A stretch of 64,000 bases of DNA from Peromyscus leucopus (Eukaryota > Chordata > Mammalia > Rodentia > Cricetidae). The notes under the pieces are model-generated. The model was not told the DNA's origin. It saw nothing but the letters and a program-made list of their open reading frames with translations, and did not search any database. The position numbers and the translations under genes were made by a program. Shown here one piece after another: positions 56,970 to 64,000 of the stretch (within the stretch, counting starts at the first letter, position 1; every line of letters begins with the position of its first letter). Location of the stretch: contig NC_051073.1 of the NCBI RefSeq assembly GCF_004664715.2, forward strand, positions 61,737,379 through 61,801,378, written 5' to 3'.

Positions 56970-57412
56970 GTTCGCTTATCTGAGCTAGTTTTGTCGCTGA
57001 CCAAGTTCCCGAGAAAAACTAATATAAACGGAGGAACTTCTTTGCCTCACGGCTCCTGGGTTTCTGCCATTGTTCTTTCAGCCCTGATGCTCTGGGTCAG
57101 AGATGAGGCTGAAGATCGTGGCCACGGGAGAGTGTGGGAGAGCAGGCTAGTCACTCGTGGCGGCCAGGAAACAGAAATGGAGAATGTCCACACTAGAGGG
57201 CTGTCTCCTTGTCTCCTTTTTATTCAGTCTGTCATCCAGCAGGCTGTGGGATGGTGCCATCCACATTCAGAGCAGGTTACCCTAACCACCACCACCCTAA
57301 CTAATCCTCTCTGGAAATGCCCTCACAGACACAGCTAGAGTTGTGCTTTCCAAACCTCCTAGGCACTTCTCAATCCAAGTTGACAATAAGCATTAACAAT
57401 CACCTTTCAGTG

Positions 57413-57570
57413 TGCCGCCGGCAGACATGGTGGCCCACGCCTTTAACCCCAGCACGCAGGTGGCAGAGGCAGGCAGATCTCTAAATTTGAGGCCAGCCCG
57501 GGCTAAATTGAGTTCCAGGACAGCCAGGGCTACACAGAGAGACCCCCGTCTTGAAAAACAAAACAAAACG
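57413..57570 (+). mobile_element. B1 SINE
   Basis: Contains 'gcctttaaccccagcacgc', 'ggccagcccgggctaaatt' and 'ccagggctacacagagag' with an AAAAC tail. Confidence 0.88.
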
Positions 57571-58254
57571 AACCCAAACCAATCACCTCTCTTAGAGAAA
57601 GCAGGGTCAGGGAAGTAAGATCACTCAGCCGGCGAAAGAGCAGGTCTTGCTATCGACCTGTGCCCTCCTCGCCTTGACCTGTGTCCATCAGGAAGTCTGG
57701 ATGCAGAGGCTCAGGACATTCCTTGTTGCACATCTGCTTGTAGGGGAAGAATTTCTTCTTCGACAACTTTTATAATCCCTTGACTCGTGGGGCAATCGCT
57801 GGGCTTTTGGGCACACCCTTTCCCGGTGACTCAGGATCATAGCCGTTGCAGCCGGGGAGGTTAAGTCTATTTGACACTAGTTGGAAAGGTCTGAATTGGT
57901 TTCTTGGGCCGGCATCTTTCACTGTGCTCTTAGTCATGTGTGTCCTGAGGCACCTCACCCTAGTCTGAAGGCCTGGCCCGTCTCATTATGTCGTACACTC
58001 ACAAGGGCACAAATGCCATTGACCTAGGAGTTTCCCTAAGAGTGTACCATTCGAGAAGACAAAGCCACCACCTCCCATTGACCTCTCTAGACCAGCATTC
58101 ACATACTGTCAAAGTTCACCTACAAGCTCAGGGAGCATTCCTCAATGATTCACAAAGCCAATCTCAGGGGGAAAAAAAAGAAGAAGCAAGAAATCAATCC
58201 CACATAGACAGACCAAGTTCTCCAGCCACAAAGAAGATTTAAAAAAAGATTTGG

Positions 58255-58376
58255 AGGGAGCTGGAGAGGCAGGTACTGGAGTTTGAACCTGTCAGGCAGC
58301 TTACAACTTCCTGTAACTCCAGCTCCAGGGCATTTAATACCTCTGACCTTCTTGGGCACCTACATCCATATGCATA

Positions 58377-58377
<1 letters not shown>
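58255..58377 (+). mobile_element. B2-type SINE, degenerate
   Basis: Contains 'gagctggagaggcaggtac', 'ggagtttgaacctgtcag' and 'acctctgaccttcttgggc', leading into a CA tract. Confidence 0.6.
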
Positions 58378-58428
<51 letters not shown>

Positions 58429-58430
58429 AC
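58378..58430. repeat. (CA)n microsatellite
   Basis: About 26 units with one CATA break near the end. Confidence 0.95.
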
Positions 58431-58472
58431 TTAAAAATAATAATAATAATTAATCTTTTAAAAAACTATTTG

Positions 58473-58612
58473 AGCCGGCTGGCAGTGGCACAAACCTTTA
58501 ATCCCAGCACTCAGGAGGCAGAGTTTGAGGCCAGCCTGGTCTACAGAGCAAGATCCAGGACAGGCACCAAAACTACACAAAGAAACCCTGTCTCCAAAAA
58601 AAAAAAAAAATT
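58473..58612 (+). mobile_element. B1 SINE, cricetid-like variant
   Basis: Contains 'acctttaatcccagcactc' and the right-arm variant 'ggacaggcaccaaaactac' with a poly-A tail. Confidence 0.9.
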
Positions 58613-58616
58613 ATTT

Positions 58617-58800
58617 GAGGGTCTGGAGAGATGGCTCAGAGGTTAAGAACACTGGCTGCTCTTCTAGAGGCCTTGAGTTCAATTCCCAGCACCCACTTGG
58701 CAGCTCACAACCTTCTGTGTGATCTGAGGCCCTCTCCTGGTCTGCAGATGTATGTGCAAACAAAACATCGATATACATAACATAAATAAATCTTTAAAAA
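58617..58800 (+). mobile_element. B2 SINE
   Basis: Contains 'ggtctggagagatggctc', 'gagttcaattcccagcacc' and an 'ataaataaatctttaaa' tail. Confidence 0.9.
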
Positions 58801-58806
58801 AATGAG

Positions 58807-58948
58807 TTGAGGTGGGTGGTGGTGGTGCACGCCTTTAATCCCAGGAGGCAAAGAGGTAGGTGAATCTCTAATTCAAGGCCAGCCTGGTCTACAGAGCTAG
58901 TTCCAGACAGCCAGGGCTACACAAAGAAACCCTGTCTCAAAAAAAAAA

Positions 58949-58950
<2 letters not shown>
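58807..58950 (+). mobile_element. B1 SINE
   Basis: Contains 'ggtgcacgcctttaatccc', 'ggccagcctggtctacag' and 'gaaaccctgtctc'; its A tail runs into the following GAAA tract. Confidence 0.9.
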
Positions 58951-58996
<46 letters not shown>

Positions 58997-58998
58997 AA
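58951..58998. repeat. (GAAA)n microsatellite
   Basis: About 12 units grown from the B1 tail. Confidence 0.93.
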
Positions 58999-61586
58999 AA
59001 GCAGGAAATTGGAAAACTGATGTAGTCAGATTGAAATAATGATAATTAAACATTAATTAAATCCCTTCCTTCCCTGCACTCAGATTTACTTGCAGCAAAC
59101 ATAAAACCAATAGGCTTGGAGGGGTGGAGTGGAGGATTGTTTCACTCGGGGTAGCTCTAGATGGTTCGGAGCATTCAGGTTGAGTTTCCTGCAGCCATCT
59201 CTATCCATTAGCGTCCTTCGTATGCCGTTTGCATGTACTTTGTGATTGGGTGGTGAGGGATTAGGACAAAAGGACGCCAGGTCATTTTCAGTTGACAAAT
59301 GGTTTTCCAGACAGACACACCCTCTTTCTTGGAGTCAGACTCTTGGGCATTAACCGGCAAGCAAAACTAGGCGCGAGCTCTCTTCAAACTCAGCTTGTTA
59401 TTCAATCATGGTTGGTTTTACCTGTACCATTTCCCCTGGCCCTCGCTGCTGTCCCATTTTGAAGGAAAACATCAGAAGGAACTTAAACCGCTTTGGCGAT
59501 TCGGTCTTATGGCCTCAGGAAACCCTGTCACTTGCTGCCCTCTGCTGTTCATATAAACCAGAACCCCAGCACTCCATCTCTGCCTCTACCCCCCCCACAC
59601 ACACACACATACACACCCCAACTTTACCCAGCATTCTCTCTCTCCTGCATCTCTCAGAGCGGGACTGCATTTTGTATGAACAACATCATTTCTATTTCAC
59701 ATTTTAGTTCTCCGCGGCTTCCCATCCGTCACTTTATGTTAACTGCCCACCTTTGTAAAGAAAAGAAGCAAACATTCAATTTTAAGAAACATCTGAGACT
59801 TAGGATAAGAACCTCAGATCCCTGCATGTACCAACAATGGTCACTAGACAAGACAGCCAGGAGACCCAAATTCCAGTCCAGTAATTGAGTGACCTCCGTG
59901 AATCTGATTCAAAGAAACTTTGACCCATTCTACAAAAGAGGCTGTGTTTAACACCGTGATTGATAACAATTGAAGGGACATAAAACACAGAAGGGTGCCA
60001 TCTGCAACCTGGTGGCTGGTGAGCATATGCAATACAGATAAGATGCTATGACACACAGCAGCTTGTGACCAGAGCCCCCAAGGTTACCAGCCTCTGAAAG
60101 AGCACAGAGGAAGGAAGACCACCGATTGACTGAATCACGGACTTGGACTGACCAATGGGATTCCCAATTTATAGAAAACAAAAGGCATTCCAGTTTCTGG
60201 GGAAGATGTGTTCTTATCTTATCTCCCCCTTAATTAGAATCCCAACCACTAAAAATTGGCAATGATTTGACAAATACAGAATACCACACGCCAAGTTCAG
60301 TGCTAAATTTGGAGGCAATAATAATGAAGAATGCGATCAGTCATGGGCCTGGGAGCCGTAGAGAGAACAGTGTCATGGCCGTCTCCTGTCCATACCTGGA
60401 TTTGCTTCAGAGAGGACAAGGAAAGAATCATCTGGGGCTGTGGTCCACAGTTACAGCTAGCAAAAGCATTGGTGTGGACCTTGCCCTGCTTCTTAGTCAC
60501 TGCTGGAAGTTTATAGAGGACTGGAAGGAAATGGGACAGAGGTAGCCAGCTGAGCGGGTGTGCCTTTGACATCAACGACAAAGTGCAGTGCTTTCCCCAA
60601 GCACCGCCCACTGCACTCTACACTGTGATGGACAGAGTGCTGAGCTAATCAAAGACGCCCATAGCCAGCCCTCTGTCACTTTAGGACCTCACACTTCACT
60701 TCCCTGTCTCATTTAGGAGACAGGGATCAGTCATGCTGCCTCTGTTTTCCTCCAGGGCTTTGCGGGATCCCGGGGAGGTGTTGGTGAGACGTTTCTACCG
60801 CTTAGATGAAGCTGCCCAGGTCAGGGCTGATATTACCAGATAAAGAACCTACAGCTAAGCTTCTCTCCAGCATTCCCACTAAATCCACACCCTAATTAGG
60901 AATACTCATTTTTTAAACAGAGCGTGTATTCACTAGCATCCATGACACAGCTGGGCTCCCATGATGAGAAAGAGGAGTAAGACACCCTCTCTGCAGCCAG
61001 CTGGGGTGTGTTCTCATAGAAATACTGCCTCGGTACAGGCTTTTGAAGCCTCACTTCGGCTTTTCTTGCTAGGATCTGAGAAGGCAGCTCCATGGTGGTG
61101 TGCTTGCCTAGCGTGCAAAATCCTGGGTTCCGTGTCTCGTGCCTCAAGTATATGTGAAATACACCTTCCACGTGTTCCCTTGTCCCCTCTACGAGACTGC
61201 TGGCAGGGACTTCATAGCCTTCTCTCTGGGGAATCTGGGCTACCAAAGAGTCTGTCGGGCAGCATCCTCAGGGGGCTTTCTCCCCAGAGTCCTGACTGAG
61301 TCAGGGGAAGGGGAGGGAGCAGAGTTCAGAGCTCCGTTGTCTGTTGAGGGCTGGTCCTCACCGTACATAAACTTAGAATGCAAATGTCACCGAACCCCAC
61401 CTTCCCCACTGTACTGACGCCTGTGGGTGGCAGTGTGCCAGTCCACCTTGTTCCCTCCTGGCACCGCCACCCAACCAAGGGTCGGTTCCATAAATCTTTA
61501 CCGACATCACACAACCCTTCCATGTTGGCATCACAATCCTCAATGTACAGACAACTGAGTCCCACATTGTTTAAGAATAGCAGCCA

Positions 61587-61715
61587 AGCTGGGTGGTGGT
61601 GGCACACGTCTTTAATCCCAGCACTCGGAAGGCAGAGACAAGCAGATCTCTGTGAGTTCGAGGCCAGCTACATATCGAGTTCCAGGATAGCCAGGGCTAC
61701 ATAACGATATCCTGA
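61587..61715 (+). mobile_element. B1 SINE
   Basis: Contains 'tctttaatcccagcactcg', 'gagttcgaggccagctac' and 'ccagggctacataacg'. Confidence 0.9.
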
Positions 61716-61998
61716 GGGAGAGGGGGAAGAAAAAGAGAGACGGGGAAGAGAAAAGAGAAACACTATATGCTGTTATAATAAATACAGAAAGTAGGGCCTA
61801 TATCTTCGATTTCTGTGTCCACAGAACCACACACAGATCAGCCAGTCTTTCTTAAGTGGAGAGAAAAGCCTCCTGTAAGCCCAGCTCTGAGTAATCACCA
61901 TCAATATCTGGAAATATTCTTAGCCTCTTCTCTTGTCTGCCAAATAACTTTTTCGCCTACCTCGCCTAATCCAGGCTGATCAATGAACGACCTCTTTC

Positions 61999-62012
61999 GC
62001 GCCCCCTGCTGG
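61999..62012 (-). promoter_or_regulatory. CTCF-like motif, - orientation
   Basis: GCGCCCCCTGCTGG is a 14/14 match to the reverse complement of the CTCF core (SYGCCMYCTRSTGG). It lies between the arms of an 11-bp inverted repeat (61978-61988 and 62037-62047). Binding is not shown by sequence alone. Confidence 0.55.
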
Positions 62013-62739
62013 TGCCATGGTGCTGGTGCTGTCGTAGTTCATTGATCGCGCTGAGTAAAGTTTTGCATCCCTCTCACACACAGGGGTCTCTTAGGTGCGA
62101 GACTCAATAAATAGCTTTACTTACAACATCCTTGCATGTGTCACTCATCTACAAAAGTCTCAGGGGCTGGAACCTTGCAGGTGGAAGATCCGTTTCTTTG
62201 CACAGACCAGATCATCCACCACTGGTCCTTCAACAAGGCTGCCTGGTAATTTGCCTGAATGAGGCTTTAAAGGGTACAGTTAATACAGAGGCCCGCAGCT
62301 GGTAAGGGTTCTGAGCAGGAATAACTGTGGCGTGCTCAACCCTGAATGAGAACTCTGTACCGCAGCCCCTCCCCCACGAGGGAACACCGCAGAAGAGAAA
62401 CAGAAAGATGATCAGGGCCATTGAGGGAAATGGCTATAAAAAGTGTCTCCTGGGCACGCGGCGGAATTGCCTTCATGATTTCACAGCAGCGGTGGCTGTG
62501 ACCAAGCCAGTCAAAACGGCCAACATAGACGGGAGAAAGGCTCGAAACCCACTCTTAGCTGAGCAGCCTTGGCCACTGAGGGCTGCTGAAGTAGGGAAGA
62601 GTCGGTGGTCCCCAGGAAATGGCCCCCTGGCCGTCTGCCTGTGCTCCAGGACCGCCCTGCACAGACCCATGCACATGGACAACACTGATTGGACTCAGTG
62701 GCCTGTGAAAAGAGGAGATGACGTTGGGAATGGGGTATG

Positions 62740-62827
62740 GCAGGGAGTCCTGGAAGAGTTGAAGAGGGAGTAGGGTGATATGATCAAAATAAATAGTATA
62801 TATGTATACAGTTCTCAAAGAATGAAT

Positions 62828-62829
<2 letters not shown>
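62740..62829 (+). mobile_element. Rodent L1 3' end
   Basis: 'gtgatatgatcaaaataaat', 'tatatgtatacagttctc' and 'aaagaatgaata' form the usual rodent L1 3' UTR terminus, followed by a GT tract. Confidence 0.65.

Positions 62830-62879
<50 letters not shown>
62830..62879. repeat. (GT)n microsatellite
   Basis: About 25 uninterrupted units. Confidence 0.95.
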
Positions 62880-62884
<5 letters not shown>

Positions 62885-62888
62885 AAAT

Positions 62889-62980
62889 GCCAGCCAGACG
62901 TAATGGCACATGCCTGTAACCCCAGCTGTTCGGAAAGCTGAGGCAGAAGAAGCCCTAGTTCAAAAGTCTGCCCTCAACAT
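62889..62980 (+). mobile_element. B1-like SINE fragment
   Basis: Contains 'gccagacgtaatggcacat', 'gcctgtaaccccagctg' and 'gctgaggcagaagaag'. Confidence 0.7.
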
Positions 62981-64000
62981 TTTGGTAAGGCTTTATATCA
63001 AAATTTTAAGTAAATCAATTTACAAAGTTGTAGGGCATCATACTTTCTGAACACACACAAAGCTGTGGGTATAGTTCCCAGTACACACTTCCTTGCTCTA
63101 AACGCCTGCACACTACCTCACCCCAATCCACACAGAAGCTCTTGACTGATTTCTGTCTTTAAATGACCTCAGGCAAGGAGTGGGGACCACTGAATTAAAG
63201 GAGCTCAGGGTGCCTCTCGAAGTTGGCCATTTTCAGACTAATGGAGGGGACTGCATAAGCCGGAGTCTCCTTCCACACAGTTCCAGGATTAGCATTGCCA
63301 GGGTACCTACAGCCCATGTCGTGGAAAACCTGTGTGTCGACGGGCAGGCAGTGTGCAAAGGGGAACCCCCAGAAGGAAATAGCATCTTTCCAGAGGGCTC
63401 CTGCACATCCCTCTGTATGAGAGCGCACAGAAACTGAGTGTGCTCACAGGAGGCAGGGACAGATACTGGGAGCGCCACCCACCCACGTGCTTTTCTTTCT
63501 GGAAGGCAAGTGAGTCTTCCACCCCAGGTAGAAGGAAAAAATTTTGCATGACCGAGTAGTAGAGGTCTACCTTAACCCCAGACTGCTCAGCACAAGCAAG
63601 GCAGTTAGAACGTCACATCTTTGTCTGAATAGAAACCGAGACCTCCTCACTCATCAAGCACCAGGCTAGCACTTGGCATATAAAACTGTACTTATCTTTG
63701 TGATAGCAAGGCACACTAGGTGTTAATTTCTTTTCCATTTGATAGTGAAGGAAATTAATACTAATCAGTACTAAGTAGAGAGCATGCGGCCACATAGAAC
63801 GAACAGGTGACAACTTCCTCGTTTTACCAAAGCTTGAGCCTTTTCACAAGCCAGATTCTTATGATCTGGACTTGCCTGTGACTAGGGAGAGGCGATACAA
63901 AGCGGCGGGTGGGCGCAGACCACAGTGAGCAGCCTCTTGAGAATGGATAACTTTCCAGAAAGGCTAGAGTGACCTCCTTTAGACGATCTAGGTGTTCTGG

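Larger units (their letters stand above)
50274..64000 (+). other. Kalrn: Kalrn downstream intron (5' part, at least 13.7 kb)
   Basis: No kalirin Ig, FnIII or kinase exon was found. The intron is rich in (CA)n tracts, B1, B2 and ID copies and L1 3' ends, each listed separately, and has two CTCF-like motifs. The stretches 53000-53900, 56540-57400, 59050-61080 and 63000-64000 are single-copy or decayed sequence in which I see nothing nameable. The first 580 bp after the donor contain no repeat. Confidence 0.8.

Noticed and set aside
62327..62773. A 148-codon open frame near the end of the window
   Set aside because: It overlaps the rodent L1 3' end, shows no family motif and no splice context, and ends in repeat sequence. 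Chance is the best explanation.

Overview
This window comes from a rodent nuclear genome. It carries the middle-to-late part of one large gene on the + strand, Kalrn (kalirin), a neuronal Rho guanine-nucleotide exchange factor. Seventeen constitutive coding exons with GT-AG borders were traced between 10294 and 50273. Spliced together they give one uninterrupted frame of 733 residues, counting the first codon that is shared with an exon upstream of the window. The frame covers, in order: a basic Ser/Lys-rich linker, the second Dbl-homology domain (DH2), the second pleckstrin-homology domain (PH2), a Pro-rich linker, the second SH3 domain, and the start of the linker towards the Ig-FnIII-kinase end. 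Both ends of the window lie in introns. The spectrin repeats, GEF1 and first SH3 lie upstream, and the Ig, FnIII and kinase exons lie downstream. Residue numbers in the entries are local, with residue 1 being the Asp split across the first acceptor.

Organism: the introns are full of B1, B2, ID and B4-like SINEs, URR1 elements and rodent L1 3' ends, so this is a muroid rodent. ID copies are few, which argues against rat. Several B1 copies carry a right-arm variant reading about 'ggcgcaaagctacacag', and an LTR-like repeat at 20545-21065 matches a family I associate with voles and deer mice. A cricetid is the best guess, at moderate confidence.

Layout: 1-10293 is an upstream intron with SINEs, URR1, MIR and L2 remnants and a possible processed-pseudogene remnant. 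10294-26088 holds four linker exons with long introns. 30753-35025 is a compact cluster of seven DH2 exons. 37893-38797 holds two PH2 exons. 43431-45556 holds the Pro-rich and SH3 exons. 45860 to about 46415 looks like an alternative terminal exon with a polyadenylation signal; it would end a shorter, kalirin-9-like form just after the SH3 domain. 49025-50273 holds two further linker exons used by the longest, kinase-bearing form. 50274-64000 is intron, rich in microsatellites and SINEs, with two CTCF-like motifs.

The items most worth a second look are the alternative terminal exon, a tandem NAGNAG acceptor in front of the SH3 exon, two weak donor sites with short in-frame read-through tails, a perfect CTCF core match between inverted repeats near 62.0 kb, and several repeats close to splice sites. 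I saw no second protein-coding gene, no RNA gene and nothing resembling a wholly new system. Most other open frames lie in introns or repeats and carry no sign of selection that can be judged by eye.
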